A stretch of 64,000 bases of DNA from Meghimatium bilineatum (taxonomy: Eukaryota; Mollusca; Gastropoda; Stylommatophora; Philomycidae). The notes under the pieces were generated by a model that ran no database searches, was not told where the DNA came from, and was given only the letters and a program-made list of their open reading frames with translations. The translations under genes were made by a program, and so were the position numbers. Of the stretch, positions 1 to 11,480 are shown piece by piece (the stretch's first letter is position 1; every line of letters starts with the position of its first letter). Location: the NCBI GenBank assembly GCA_034231615.1, contig CM067306.1, positions 41,526,761 through 41,590,760 of the forward strand. The letters run 5' to 3'.

Positions 1-275
1 CATAGTTCTACTGCTTTCATTTCTTGCTCCATGATCTTCGCACCTCCCTGTTCCACCAGGATGGGGGGGGGGACTTATCCCAAATCTGATTTCCCACTTC
101 TTGAGGTACTTATAAACAAGATGATGTATCCTGATTTTGAACTTCTTACCTTCTGAACTCCATGCAAATGACTTATCCACTTCATCACATAGGTTAACTG
201 TTAACCAGGGGCAGATGACTGCTAGCATTGGTAATGAGAACTATAATTGAGATGTATTAAATCTTCTACTTTAGT

Positions 276-420
276 GTTCATTCTCAAACTTCCACTGAAT
301 CTTTCTTGTAGCAGATCAAATGTCCTACTAGATTTCTAACAGTATGTAGTCCAGAGAATGGAAATACTTTGTCATCTTTTTATTTGCATTAATGGCCAGA
401 CACATCCTTCTTCTGCCGTG
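276..420 (-). repeat. SINE-A copy
   Basis: This is one of about ten copies in the window of a roughly 150-base repeat. Its sense strand, judged by the (GAA)n tail, contains CTCTGGACTACATCCTGCTG, then TCTAGTAGGACCATTGTCCT and a GAGTTTGAGAATGAA end. This copy reads as the complement. Bases 345..365 are the complement of the CTCTGGACTAC block. Confidence 0.75.
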
Positions 421-574
421 ACATATCATATTAATTATTATCCATTTGTTAGAAGTGTATATACATTGATGAATGTATATATAACGTTCATTTGATATGA
501 CTCTTGGTGTCATCTTTGAAACAGAGCGAAAAGATTTATCACTTCAAATGTCAAAAACTCAATATCCTAGAAAT

Positions 575-1235
575 ACCTGGTCACAGGGTGTACACAGATG
601 GATCAGCAACAGAATCCACAACAAATGGTGACAGTGGAATGTAAATCATGTTTCCAGATGACACCACAATTGAACAATCCCTTGCTACAGAAATAAAATG
701 TACACATTTCAGGATAGAGATGTCATACTCACAGCTGTTCAAAATACTCAACAATTGAGAGTCCATACCCCAAAAATGGAAATCTTCAGTAATTAAAAAT
801 CAGTATTATGAGCTATCCACAATACCATACAAGACCATCTCATTCACATCATAAGGCAAGATAACTTAAAAATAATTACATTAGTACTAAAGTGTGTACC
901 AGCTCACTGTGGCATTCCTGGTAACAAAAAAGCAGACTAATTGGCAAAAATGGGAGGCAACCTCCTTCAGACCCGAGTACCTCAAAACTTCAGGGAAGTA
1001 AATAAAGTCTCTGCTAAAATAATCTATGTAACTTCAGTGGAGAGAGCTAAATGGAAACTATAGCCCTGATCAAGATAATATTGGACAATTAAACAGAAAT
1101 AAATAAATCACAATATTTTGACTGAGAACGGGACACGACCATCTACCCCAAATTGGAATCAGCAATACTATGGCTTACATCTATGGATATACAAGTAGAT
1201 CATTACCAATATCTTGGACACATAAACACAATACC
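575..1235 (+). mobile_element. Decayed non-LTR retrotransposon RNase H domain
   Basis: Translation near 588 gives VYTDGSATESTTNG, the first catalytic-Asp motif of retrotransposon RNase H (TDGS). Near 897 the frame reads YQLT, then HCGIPGNKKAD around 904..945, which matches the conserved P-x-H-x-G-x-x-G-N-x-x-A-D block at the domain's C-terminal end. Many stops and frameshifts separate the motifs, so the copy is dead. It lies in sense orientation within the intron. Confidence 0.7.
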
Positions 1236-1365
1236 ACAGTTGGATATGTCAGGCCATTAATGCAAATAAAAATAGTAACAACACATTTCTATTCTCTGGA
1301 CTACATCCTGCTGGAAATCTTGTCTTGCTATAAGAGAGAACAAGTTGGGTTTTGAGAACAAATAA
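1236..1365 (+). repeat. SINE-A copy
   Basis: The copy contains TTCTCTGGACTACATCCTGC near 1294 and a GTTTTGAGAACAAATAAA end. It follows directly after the RNase H remnant. Confidence 0.75.
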
Positions 1366-1589
1366 AACAAAACAATAATCACAAATACTGGTACATATGA
1401 AGCAGAAGTTAAAAGGAGAATAGAAATTGCTAAAAGTACTTGAGGAAAATATTAACATCTAAACAAATCACACACTAAAAATGAGAATGATTAATTTCTA
1501 CATGTCGCCTATTTTACATTAAAGTAGCACTTCAGAAGCATGGATAATGAACAAATAACAGAACTAATGCCTTTGAAAAGTGAATATAT

Positions 1590-1830
1590 ATATATAGAAG
1601 AATAAGGAGAATTTCATGGAAAGAGACATTAAAAGACACAGCGACTTGTTGAAGACCTTACTTGTGAGTAGAGTTAAAAGAAGGAGAGCAAGAGGTAGAT
1701 ACAAGTGGGAGAGAAACATCATGATATGGACAGGTTACAATCTATAAAAGTGTACCACCAAGACAAGAGGTTCATTGCAGCCAACTTTTGGGAGATGGCA
1801 CTTGATGATGATGACAAAGTCTGTTCAAAA
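1590..1830 (+). mobile_element. LINE 3' tail fragment
   Basis: The translation includes LLKTLLVSRVKRRRARGRYK, the basic post-thumb tail seen at the C-terminus of many invertebrate LINE reverse transcriptases (RGRxRxKW). A better preserved relative is at 33650..33930, and both end in a GATGATGATG-type run. Confidence 0.6.
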
Positions 1831-1892
1831 TTAAACAGTAGTATTTGATGTATGTTTCAATGTTGTCTGATTTTCATGAATTTCTCCACCAG

Positions 1893-2017
1893 CCTGTGTC
1901 TGTAGAAGAGCTCATAACAAGGGATGTCAGTACAAGAGTTGCAGCTCTACAACCCAAAGTTAGACCACCAAAAATTACTCAACACCTCAAGAATGCAGAG
2001 GTCATGGAAGGAGAAAA
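1893..2017 (+). CDS. Titin-like exon 1: linker and first strands of IgA
   Basis: Only one frame is open across this 125-base exon; the other two contain TAG. The acceptor is tttctccaccAG and the donor GTAAGT. It begins PVSVEELITRD, a charged linker, then PPKITQHLKNAEVMEGEK, the A and A' strands of an I-set Ig. It is phase 0 in and phase 2 out: the last codon AA|G is completed by exon 2. The gene continues upstream of the window, because the exon opens inside a frame and has no initiator Met. Confidence 0.8.
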
Positions 2018-2232
2018 GTAAGTATGGTGTAGAGAACAAATAAATAATTATCATAGAAATATTAACTTTTGTGCTAGAAGAATCTCTTTTATCTTTAGAT
2101 AGGTAGATGACCCTCAGAACACTAGGACTAGGCTTTAGTTTGTAATAGTGACATTTGAATTTTTAGTCTCGTCAACAACTTAGAGATGAAACAGCATTTT
2201 TATATTCATTAACTGCCTTCCGGTTTCTCCAG

Positions 2233-2453
2233 GGTCACATTTGAGTGTCGAGTGGACAGCGACCAGGTGCCAGAAGTCCGATGGTATAAGGACAATCTGC
2301 CACTGACCAGCCCAGACTATGAGACACGCTTCATGAATGGTTTTGCAACTTTGAGCATTGAAGAGACATTCTCAGAAGACACTGCTCGCTACACTTGCCG
2401 CTTCACTAACGAGGCAGGAATGGCTGAGTCATCAGCTTATCTCTCTGTCAAAG
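2233..2453 (+). CDS. Titin-like exon 2: rest of IgA
   Basis: The exon completes IgA. Strand B has VTFECRV, strand C VRWYKDN, strand E FATLSIEE and strand F DTARYTCRFTNEAG, with both core Cys and the core Trp present. The domain ends SAYLSVK. The acceptor follows tttctcc and the donor is GTAATC. Phase is 2 in, 1 out. With exon 1 the Ig is about 95 residues, normal for the I-set. Confidence 0.93.
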
Positions 2454-3659
2454 GTAATCTTCAAAAGTCAAAGCAGTTTTCTATTCATATCTACAATTTT
2501 TATTTAAAAAAAATTTATGTTTCCACAATTTCTTTCTCATTTTCTTGTTCCTGTATTCTTGAACTCCTGCTGGTTAATAGAGACCTGCATTTCTCTAGTT
2601 ACAGCTACTGAGATTATTCTCTGTGATGTGATTTAGTCCCTTTCATTCTTTGCTCTATTTTTCTGTCTCCATTAACATTAAAAGTTTTATTACAAGCTAG
2701 TTACAAATTCCAGATTACTCTCTATTCTTTTAGACAGCTGTTATAAATCCAACATCTATTACAGAATTGATTAGTTATTTCATGTGCTGACATGGTAAAG
2801 TTTCCAATAATATGTAATGTGGTTAGAAATACAAATACCTCATAATCTATAAATACCACATGACCACACTTCTATTAATAACTGTCAAGCCATGATCTTG
2901 TTAAGAATAAAGGTCATTATTGTTTATGAGCTGACATTATTGCACTCTGGACAAGAAGATAAGTGTTCAGTTTACCAGCCATTTTTGAGTATATGAACTC
3001 AATGTTTCAGTCAGTTGTATGTTCTTGAAATCTTTCCAGAAAGTACACACTTTATTCTCTCTTTCTTGGTCACTCCCATTTATATCATTCTCTGAGCATG
3101 AACATTGTCTCTTTCAGTCACTTCATCATTTTGTGAGGCACCCACAATCGCCCTAATTAACTCAGCTGTCTAATACTCTTTAGGACCTCAGCATAGGGCT
3201 TATTAGCCATCTACAGACTTATAGATTAGAGCAAAGGACATCTTTAACCGAGTTTAATATAAACTCAGTTAATGAAGCAAATGATTATCACAACTTGTGC
3301 TAAATGAACAACAATGAACTAGAGTTCCTGTCTCTTTTCATCTCTTTGGCATTCCCACAAGAGAATCAATGTTTTCATTGTATCTGATTCCTGCAGAGCC
3401 TAGACAGTAGATCCAAGTGATACAGGTGTTCTCAAAAAGGGTGACTGATTGTTCGATTCTGTGTGATTATTAGTGATTTTATTTTCTATTTTTGGATACA
3501 TGTTTTCTCATGACTTTACATATATGATTCTATTTACTGTAACTACACACAAACAACACAAAAATTTGTGTTGAGAGCGAGCGTAGAAGAAGAATCACTA
3601 TTTCAATATCTGAACTTAATTACAACACATAAATAAATAAATCATCATTCTTACCACAG
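2454..3659. other. Intron 2
   Basis: No exon is seen. The first 500 bases show nothing recognisable. The second half (2990..3440) is an old antisense copy of the RNase H LINE segment that is better preserved at 17930..18610. Confidence 0.5.
2990..3440 (-). mobile_element. Degraded LINE RNase H region, antisense
   Basis: Two blocks align by eye with 17930..18610: one around CATTCTCTGAGCATGAACAT (compare CATTCTCTGAATATATACAT) and one around GACAGTAGATCCAAGTGATA (compare GACAGTAGATTCATGTAATG). No frame stays open. Confidence 0.45.
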
Positions 3660-3956
3660 AGACACACCAACAGATTGTTCCACCAGAGTTCACAAGGAAC
3701 TTGAAATCATTGGATCTTCCAGAAGGCTCACCACATTCATTTGAGTGTCATGTGACTGGAATCCCATCTCCCACAATCTCATGGTATAAGGATGAAATCA
3801 ATATTGACAACTCACCAGAATATGTCATCACAAAGATCAATGGCATATGCACTCTTAAGATTCGACAGCTTCAGCGTTACCACAGTGCACGCTATACATG
3901 CCGTGCCCTCAATCCAGGTGGTGAAGCTTCATCTTCTGCCCGGATGATCGTTATAC
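3660..3956 (+). CDS. Titin-like exon 3: complete IgB
   Basis: A single exon carries a whole I-set domain. It starts ETHQQIVPPEFTRNLKSLDL, strand B is HSFECHV, strand C ISWYKDE, strand F SARYTCRALNPGGEASSS and strand G RMIVI. The Cys pair and Trp are intact. Phase is 1 in, 1 out, so the exon is symmetrical and could be skipped without a frameshift. The donor is GTAAGA. Confidence 0.94.
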
Positions 3957-4114
3957 GTAAGAGCACAATTTTGATTCTGCAGGCATGGTCTGTCCCTTCC
4001 CACTGTATTAAAAACATGATGCTTCATTATGTTGAAATTTCAATGGCTTTGCACATAGTATAAATTGGTACAATATTTGTTCTATAGCATGAGACAGAAT
4101 GAATGCTTGCTTAT

Positions 4115-4431
4115 AGGTCAACATGAAAGTAAACATGAATCTAGGAAGTAGGCAGAATAATCTTAAAGGTCAACATGAAAGTAAACATAAATCTAGGAAG
4201 TAGGCATTAGAATAATCTTAAAGGTCAACATGAAAGTAAACATGAATCTAGGAAGTAGGCAGAATAATCTTAAAGGTCAACATGAAAGTAAACATGAATC
4301 TAGGAAGTAGGCATTAGAATAATCTTAAAGGTCAACATGAAAGTAAACATGAATCTAGGAAGTAGGCAGAATAATCTTAAAGGTCAACATGAAAGTAAAC
4401 ATGAATCTAGGAAGTAGGCATTAGAATAATC
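4115..4431. repeat. Higher-order minisatellite, alternating 51/55-base units
   Basis: Six units begin AGGTCAACATGAAAGTAAAC. They alternate between a form ending GGCAGAATAATCTTAA and one with three extra bases, GGCATTAGAATAATCTTAA, so the real period is a dimer of about 107 bases repeated three times. Copies are nearly identical, which implies recent expansion. Confidence 0.9.
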
Positions 4432-4485
4432 AATACAGTAAACTCCCCTGTATGTTGCCATTTATCTTTCCACTCTATCCTATCT

Positions 4486-5140
4486 TTGGTCACTCTTCTC
4501 TCATGCTATTTATCTCTCAACTGTAACCCATACTTGGTGGCTCTCATCATGTTATTTATCTCTCAGTTGTACCCCATACTTGGTGGCTCTCATCATGTTA
4601 TTTATCTCTCAACTGTACCCCATACTTGGTGGCTCTCATCATGTTATTTATCTCTCAGTTGTACCCCATACTTGGTGGCTATCCCCTCATGCTATTTATC
4701 TCTCAACTGTACCCCATACTTGGTGGTTCTCATCATGTTATTTACCTCTCAACTGTAACCCATACTTGGTGGCTCTCATCATGTTATTTATCTCTCAGCT
4801 GTAACCCATACTTGGTGGTTCTCATCATGTTATTTACCTCTCAACTGTAACCCATACTTGGTGGCTCTCATCATGTTATTTATCTCTCAGCTGTACCCCA
4901 TACTTGGTGGTTCTCATCATGTTATTTACCTCTCAACTGTAACCCATACTTGGTGGCTCTCATCATGTTATTTACCTCTCAACTGTAACCCATACTTGGT
5001 GGCTCTCATCATGTTATTTATCTCTCAGCTGTACCCCATACTTGGTTGCTATCCCCTCATGCTATTTATCTCTCAGTTGTACCCCATACTTGGTGGCTCT
5101 CCTCTCATGCCATTTACTTTTCTACTGTACGTCATCATTG
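4486..5140. repeat. 46-base minisatellite, about 14 copies
   Basis: The unit core is CCCATACTTGGTGGCTCTCA followed by TCATGTTATTTATCTCTCAA. Variants differ in GTAACCC/GTACCCC and CAACTG/CAGTTG/CAGCTG. A few units are 49 bases and carry CTATCCCCTCATGC. Because 46 is not a multiple of three, open frames appear in all frames (repeating PHTWWLSSCYLS); these are an artefact and not genes. Confidence 0.9.
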
Positions 5141-5171
5141 ATGATTGGTAGCTTTCTTCTCATGCTCATGC

Positions 5172-5320
5172 CTAAGCTGGATGTGGTGTCCAGCCATTGA
5201 CGCAAATAAAATGGTGAGGCAGCGTAATTCCGTTCTCTGGACTTACACCCTGCTGAAAATATAGTAGGACCATTGTCCTGCTACAAGAAAGATCCAGTGC
5301 GAGTTTGAGAATGAACAAAA
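5172..5320 (+). repeat. SINE-A copy, near full length
   Basis: It starts AAGCTGGATGTGGTGTCCAG, passes CGCAAATAAAATGG and ATAGTAGGACCATTGTCCTG, and ends GCGAGTTTGAGAATGAA. It sits at the end of the 46-base minisatellite. Confidence 0.8.
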
Positions 5321-6469
5321 AAATGCCATTTATCTTTCCACTGTTCTCTGTCTTTGAAAGCTCTGTCCTTATGCTATTTATTTTTCTACTGTATCTTATT
5401 ATGGTGACTATTCTCATGTCATTTATCTCTGGTGTACCCTATCTTTAGTGGATCTCCTCTTAAACCATTTATCTTTCCACTGTACTTCATCCATGATGGC
5501 TTTTTATTTTCAATTTATCTATATTTGTCAGGATATAGATAACATAGTTTTCCTGTAGATATTTGTCTGTAGATGTTTGCCTGTAGATTCATGAGAAATA
5601 TATGTTAATATCATAGTGAATATATAATTGGTTGTTAACACACTAATTCTTGCAACATCAGTGCATGAGGTAGTATATAATGTGATCTCTCTACTAATGA
5701 ACAGTCTTCTTGTTTGACATCTTGTTCATATCTCAAGAAATATTATGTAAATCATGGCCAATGTTCCCTTTAAAAAATGACTGTATATGTGGATCAAACT
5801 TTTATTTAGGGATCCACAAAATCACATGTTCAGATCACTCTTTAGGAGGTACGTGAATATTTGTTTTTAGGTTCATAATTCAAGATTTTGTGTGTGCAAC
5901 ATTAACCCTGTGTGCAGCATTTTATAACTACCTGCACAGCCAGCAGAATACTCTCATAGCTTAAATAACCAAACTGCTAGAGGATGTTGGACAAGGCTAT
6001 ACTTAATGTACCTTACACATCACAGCTTAGATGGATCTTTGCTCATTATACTATCATATTTTGATCTTAATATTTAATCACTGTATAGAAATTTTCCTAG
6101 CTTTACAGGATATTATTTTGTTTAGTATATATCATGATATTGTTTCTAAAGTAGTTTTTCTTATTCTGTTGTCTGCATTTCTATACGCTATGTCACATGA
6201 TACTGTTACTGTATCTATAAGCAAACTGTTTGTATGGCTTTTTGTGTCTTGCAGACTGTCTTTAAGCACACAGAAGAATAAATAGATTGAGCATTTTATC
6301 AAGAATGGGCATTTTTCAAACAATCATGTCATAGCAACAAGATTTTTATTTGCGTCTTTTTCTTCTTTCTTCCATATCTGTAAACATATTATTTTCTAAA
6401 CAACATTGCTCCCACACGTAGGTTAAGCCTTAATAGCCTGAATAATCTTAAAATAATCGAGATAGCCTG
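5321..6469. other. Intron 3, no recognised feature
   Basis: The first 170 bases are decayed copies of the neighbouring minisatellite (CCATTTATCTTTCCACTGT). The rest is AT-rich sequence with no exon-like frame flanked by splice signals and no repeat I recognise. Confidence 0.4.
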
Positions 6470-6670
6470 AGTTTCGGTCATGTTTTCCCAGATTTTGGGA
6501 TCTATGAAGAAGTCTTTCATTGAGGATTTACAGATGTCTTTATACCTCAGCATTGGTCTGCCATGGGCTCACTTGGCCTTCAGACAGTTCTCCAAATAGT
6601 ACTTGTTTTGGAATGCGGCAGTTTGGCATTCTGAGGATGTGATCCAGCCAATGTAATCTATTTCTATTAA
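6470..6670 (-). mobile_element. LINE C-terminal fragment, antisense
   Basis: The complement translates to LHWLDHILRMPNCRIPKQVL, then FGELSEGQ, and later RYKDICKS-like and MKDFFIDPKIWENM-like pieces in shifted frames. This is the W-x-G-H-x-x-R-M...LPKQ...FGEL tail of the same LINE family as the copy at 21083..23343. It is broken by frameshifts. Confidence 0.65.
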
Positions 6671-7509
6671 GTGTTTCCATGGCAGATGTAGCTAAGTAAT
6701 ACTTCCATGTTGGTGTTTATTTTGTGCTATTTAACATTTAAGATTTTGTGGAGACATTTTATACATCTATAAGCTGTGGTGTCTTTGATAAACTACATGG
6801 ATATTTGTCTGTCTATGCAATCCAGTCATGATATAGAGCATGCTACATTTGAGTGATGGGAAATGTATTTTATACTTATATTAACATGTAAGTCACTATT
6901 GAGGATGATAGTTTTGTATATTCTGTAGCTTTTATATGAAGATTGTCACTCAGTTCTAATCTTATATTGATACAAATATCGCCTGAATTATGTATTAATA
7001 TCAACATTGTTTTTCATTATGTCATCTTACTTGCAATTGTTTGAAAATATGATAACTACATTATGTCAGTAACCCAATAAGCATGCTTGAAAATATTGAA
7101 AATTGATGGGATTGCAGGCTGTAAGAGTTGGTGAATCAGTCTAGGCTAATAAGAATTATCTTCATATTTGTGATAACACTAATAGTAATGTAGTGTTGTT
7201 ACTATTACTAAATAAATAATGAAATATAGAAGCATCAAGGATTTATTGGATCCAATCCCTTTTGCTGCATTATGATTTTTCTTTATTGCTATTACTAATA
7301 AAACTAATAAATATGTAAAAATAATAAGTGTAAAATATTGTCAATGAATGAACAAGAACTTCTATGTTGTCCAATAGATACCTTTATCATTTTTCAGAAA
7401 TGAACAAACAAACATATTAAATTAAACACAATAAATAGACTGGATTGCTCTCACCAATCATTCAGCATAACTGACAACAAATAAAAGCACCTGTGTGTTG
7501 TCATAAGCT
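6671..7509. other. Intron 3, AT-rich, no recognised feature
   Basis: Low-complexity AT-rich sequence. I see no coding frame, tRNA or clear repeat family. Confidence 0.4.
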
Positions 7510-7800
7510 GCGTGAGCCCTAAGAAATGAACATACGGAAAGGATGGTTGGTATGACAATCATGGGACAGGCAATGGATAGGGCCGATGTTCTAAATGCTC
7601 TTAAGCAGATAAGGCGAGTGACTAATGAAACTAATGAATGTGAATCTGTAATCATGAGCAGCCAGCAAGAACACTATGGCATGAGGGGGAGTATGGCTAA
7701 ACCAGAGCTTTATGCATGTAAACAGAGAAGATTGGTAAACCAAAATGGAGAAGATGGGGTTGTAACTGCATGTTCAGTGAGGATATTCTGTTGACTAACT
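7510..7800 (+). mobile_element. LINE C-terminal tail after RNase H
   Basis: The frame contains GQAMDRADVLNALKQIRRVT and QRRLVNQNGEDGVVTACSVR. A parallel copy at 13200..13560 has GNERADQLAS, then AMDRADVLNSI and VNQQKTGTVS, which ties this tail to an RNase H domain. The copy is 5' truncated and ends at a TTGACTAACTA block, as the 13560 copy does. Confidence 0.65.
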
Positions 7801-8332
7801 ACATTGTGTGTAACAAAATTTATATTCTCCCTGTATCAGTCTTCTTCAAAATGGAAGCATCAATGTCTTACCTGTCATTGATCAATATCATTACTAATAT
7901 GAATCTTTCATAATTAAGGAAAAGGTAAACTTGAGCTATGAAACAGCAGCATAGCTTTCCCATAAGTACTCAGCTGCTGAGACAGTGGTTGACCAGAAAC
8001 CCCCCTGACTAGCATCACATACTGTACTTGCTCAGTAGAGGTTTGCCATTCTTCAACCTTATCATAGCATGAGGTCTGGTACCTTCCTTACTTGTGGCTG
8101 GGTGAACCACAGGGGTAATTTTTATTTCAAACCACAAAAAACAAGTGAACTTGAAGCCTAGCTGTGCTGGTTGGTGGGTGAGTGACTTCACACTACACTG
8201 CTGCAGCTCCCAAATTTATTTCATAATTTAATGAGTCACAATCCAACTTTCAACATATTTTGTGATATTTATGTTGCTCTATTTATCAGTGTTGATGTAT
8301 ATCACTCACTTCATCAATGAATCTTATTACAG
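7801..8332. other. End of intron 3
   Basis: Nothing recognisable until the acceptor of exon 4 (tcttattacAG). Confidence 0.4.
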
Positions 8333-8487
8333 CTACTGAAGTGCCCACAATTCAACAACCCTTGCAGGATGTCACAAGTCCAGAGGGCAAGACCCTGCAT
8401 CTGGAGATCAGATTCACAGGATCACCACCACCAGAAGTTATTTGGTTCAGAGGCAGCAATCGCATTGTTCCAAATAACATGCACAAA
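8333..8487 (+). CDS. Titin-like exon 4: first half of IgC
   Basis: It reads PTEVPTIQQPLQDVTSPEGK, then LHLEIRF in strand B and VIWFRGSN in strand C, stopping before strand C'. The strand B position that is usually Cys is Glu. Phase is 1 in, 0 out with donor GTATGT. The next exon completes the domain. Confidence 0.9.
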
Positions 8488-9304
8488 GTATGTATTCATT
8501 ATTCATATTACAATGTACAAATGTAGAACATTGCTTCTCATAATTTTCATCTGTTACATGTCTCCTAAAATATTAAGTGTGTGGTGTTGGTAACAGCTGC
8601 ATGTAACTATTGCACAAGTGGAAAAAATATGGGCTAAATCTGCCCTACCATTATTTCTGGACTTCCTGGCCTTATCTAAATACTTTATTCACAAGCCCTT
8701 CAACTCAAAATGTACTACTTGAAGCTCAAAGAGACTAAATAAATCTTTTTTTCCTCAGAAAAAAACAAAAAAAGCTCAATCTGACTCAACGACCTGAAAA
8801 GGTTTATCCATCTAAAGGCTATGGTCTTGAATGGCTGGATAATGTGACCTGTTCAACATAACACAAATGTGTTTTCTAACTTGTCACTGTTCCCATAGAT
8901 AACAGAAGTTTTGATTAAGGTGACAATAAGTCGGCAGATGATATGCTAGTGTTGTTTTCTGCTGGTTTTGTATTGTGTATTGCAGATCTGCTGACAGCTG
9001 CAAATAGATATCTAATTTTTCATGAGCAGCATTGTTGTAGAATTCGTGCACCTCAGAAATTTTCATTTGTTGTTAGGTGTCTTATTTCATTGTCATTATA
9101 TTTCGCCCATGTCTCATATTTTATGTACAGTGCAATTTACTAGATTTTATGTCATCTTAGTTGGATGCTTGATAATGAATTCTTTTTGTTTTATCAAAAT
9201 GACTTTAATATGAATGAATGGAATTTGCACATGGGAAATATTTCTTTCTGAGATCACAAACATTGAATGATTCATTTCTGTACATGTGAAATGTGTTTTC
9301 TCAG

Positions 9305-9453
9305 ATCACAGTAACCGTGAACTTCTCATCTCTTGACATACAAGAAGCATATGTTGAAGATTCAGGTTCATACACAGTTATTGTACGCAATATAGCAGGG
9401 GAGGCAACGTCTGTCTGCCAAGTTGTGATAGAACCATTCTACTCCAGCCCTGG
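9305..9453 (+). CDS. Titin-like exon 5: second half of IgC
   Basis: It reads ITVTVNFSSLDIQEAYVEDS, then GSYTVIVRNIAGEATS, the E to G strands. The strand F Cys is Val, so IgC lacks both disulfide Cys but keeps Trp and the Tyr corner. Ends VVIEPFYSSPG. The acceptor is ttttctcAG, the donor GTAAAT; phase 0 in, 2 out. Confidence 0.9.
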
Positions 9454-9583
9454 GTAAATTTGTTTTTAATAAGCATGCATGCTGTAAGACTTATGTGGTA
9501 TAGTTCTTGTAAAATATTTCACTCATTGTGTAAAAATTATTGTAATATCATTGTTAAAATATATTATTCATTTTATGCACTAT

Positions 9584-9720
9584 AGGTGGACAAAATATGC
9601 CCTGTGAGACAAATCCAACTTGCCAAGCCATTTTTACTGGGTCATCAGGATGATAATTATATGCATTGGCCCCTGAGTTATACAAATATCAAATCACAAG
9701 CTATCTTAATTAAACTATAA
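9584..9720. repeat. Dispersed repeat shared with 15785..15910
   Basis: Both copies have a CAACTTGCCAAGCCATTTTT-like block (CCCACCAAGCCATTTTTATT in the other), then a CAGG(A/C)TGAT and an AATTATATGCAT/AATAATGCATA block. It may be a non-autonomous DNA transposon, but I cannot define its termini. Confidence 0.45.
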
Positions 9721-10269
9721 AATGCAATGCTAAATAGTGTTAAGAAGGAAATATCATGTTAAACTTTTGATTTTTCTAGTTGAAAACTGTTCAGAATTGA
9801 ATAAATTGATTTCTAATACAACAAAATCTGTATATGTTAAATATGAACTTTCAGTGGTTCGTGAAAACAGTTTAGAAGTCTTCAGCTCCCCATGACCCCT
9901 AGCAGTACACATAGATAGGACAAGTGACAAAAGCTACAATGTTGTTTGGAACTTCCTTAAAGAAAACTTTCCATATTTTTCTGCTGACCAATCGTGACAA
10001 AATCTTCTCTGGTAAACAATCCTGAATTTGGTTCAATGACCCCCAAACATTTCCAACCTCTGCTATATATCAAAATTGTATATACTTTTTCAATCTCCTG
10101 CCAGCATTATAACACTGCATAATCAGGGTTAAATTGTCTCTATGCTTGTGGTGAGGACTATCCATCTTTGAAAATGTACTTTACTCTTCAGTGTTTATCT
10201 CTCATAGTGTCCTTACATTGTTATATTTGTGTGTATCGTCCCTCTCAATCATATGATCATATCTAACAG

Positions 10270-10408
10270 AGATGAAGTGTCTCAAGCCTCAGCAGAGTTG
10301 GAAGCTCAAGCACCACAGTTTGTCCAGAAACTTCCACCAACCAAAGAAGTACCTGAAGGAACAAGGGTCAGACTTGATTGTGTCCTGATAGGACATCCTG
10401 AACCAGAG
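10270..10408 (+). CDS. Titin-like exon 6: linker and first half of IgD
   Basis: It begins DEVSQASAELEAQAPQFVQK, then VPEGTRVRLDCVLIGHPEPE, with the strand B Cys present. The acceptor is atctaacAG, the donor GTCAGT; phase 2 in, 0 out. The intron falls right after the P-x-P-E turn before strand C, the same place as in exons 8/9, 9/10 and 23/24. Confidence 0.92.
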
Positions 10409-10784
10409 GTCAGTATATGTAGTCAGAAAACATTTTTTAGACATAGGGCTCAACAATAGTAAAACAGAAATTATGGACTAGTAATTATTAGAACGTCAGA
10501 AAAAAAACCTTGTTGGAAATATGAAAAACTAGTATCTGTACAATGAGGGCATCTTCATGTATGTTCAGCGCTTTCAGATAGTTCAAACAGTAACTCTGAC
10601 AATGAGGGCATCTCATGTATGCTCAAACAGTAACTCTGACAATGGAGGGCATCCTCATGTATGTTCAGCGCCAGCAACTCTGGAAATGTTTGTTCTCTTA
10701 TCTTAAAAATTCAGAACTTAGTAAAACTCACTGCTGCACATTAAACAACAGAAAATGAGGTTAGTTAACTCAGTCATTTCTTCT

Positions 10785-11045
10785 TCTACATTTGTTCTCA
10801 AACTCCTGCAGATTAGCAGGATATAGTTCAGATGGATTGTATTGTTTTATTGTTTACAGCTTTATTGCTGTATCTGCACCTATGACCTGACATATCCAAC
10901 TTTAGAATGGTTGTGGGTGACTTTGACTCTATATGGGATTGGACAGCCAACTGCCCCTTATAACTTTCTTAGTCACCTCTAATGAAATGCATGGAAGGTA
11001 AACATTGTCGCTATTCATTACTCCCCTTTTGGACCCAAGCAACAC
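10785..11045 (-). repeat. SINE-B copy
   Basis: SINE-B shares its 3' part with SINE-A (GAGTTTGAGAA, then CTGCAGATTAGCAGGATGTA on the complement) but lacks about 35 central bases and has a longer unrelated 5' half (CATGCATGGAAGGTAAAC, GTCACTTTGACTC). This copy reads as the complement. Confidence 0.7.
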
Positions 11046-11221
11046 ACATTGCAAGCCCATTGAACTCTGTCTCTGTGCAAGTAAAACTCATTTCAAAATC
11101 CTGGAATATATCTCTTTGAAACCTTTTGTGTCACTACAAGAGATAGGGCATTATACATATACATGTCTATGGTATGTGAAATTAAGTCATTGTCGTGTTT
11201 AGTTACAAGATTTATGTTTCT

Positions 11222-11480
11222 TCTTCTTTGATCATTCTAAATTTTCTGTAGATTAGCAGAATGTAGTCCAGAAAGTGAAATGTGTTGTATTATGGTTTAC
11301 AGTTTAGCTTTGATTTCTGCACTTTTTTGCATGCCACAACTGACTTCAGCATGGCCTATAAGTCACATTGACCTATGGGATGGAACAGCCAACTCCATTC
11401 CCCCAAACCTCTTAAATGCTCCCTATGACATACCTGGTAGGTTGCAGTGTCACTATTCTTAGCTTTTGTTTCAGGCCCCA
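11222..11480 (-). repeat. SINE-B copy
   Basis: Contains GATTAGCAGAATGTAGTCCA, CATGGCCTATAAGTCACATT and GACATACCTGGTAGGTTG in the SINE-B order. It lies about 180 bases after the previous copy and in the same orientation. Confidence 0.7.

Larger units (their letters stand above)
1..1892. other. Intron upstream of the first visible exon, filled with retroelement remains
   Basis: No titin exon is recognisable. The stretch holds two SINE-A copies (276..420 and 1236..1365), a decayed RNase H domain of a non-LTR element (575..1235) and a LINE tail (1590..1830). The polypyrimidine tract and AG at 1880..1892 form the acceptor of exon 1. Confidence 0.6.

Noticed and set aside
4486..5151. Long open frames on the + strand
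   Set aside because: They are translations of a 46-base tandem repeat in three frames, with no splice or domain support.
10530..10680. Repeated GAGGGCATC(C/T)TCATGTATG blocks as a possible regulatory site
   Set aside because: Only a small, local three-copy duplication with no other signal; most simply a young tandem repeat.
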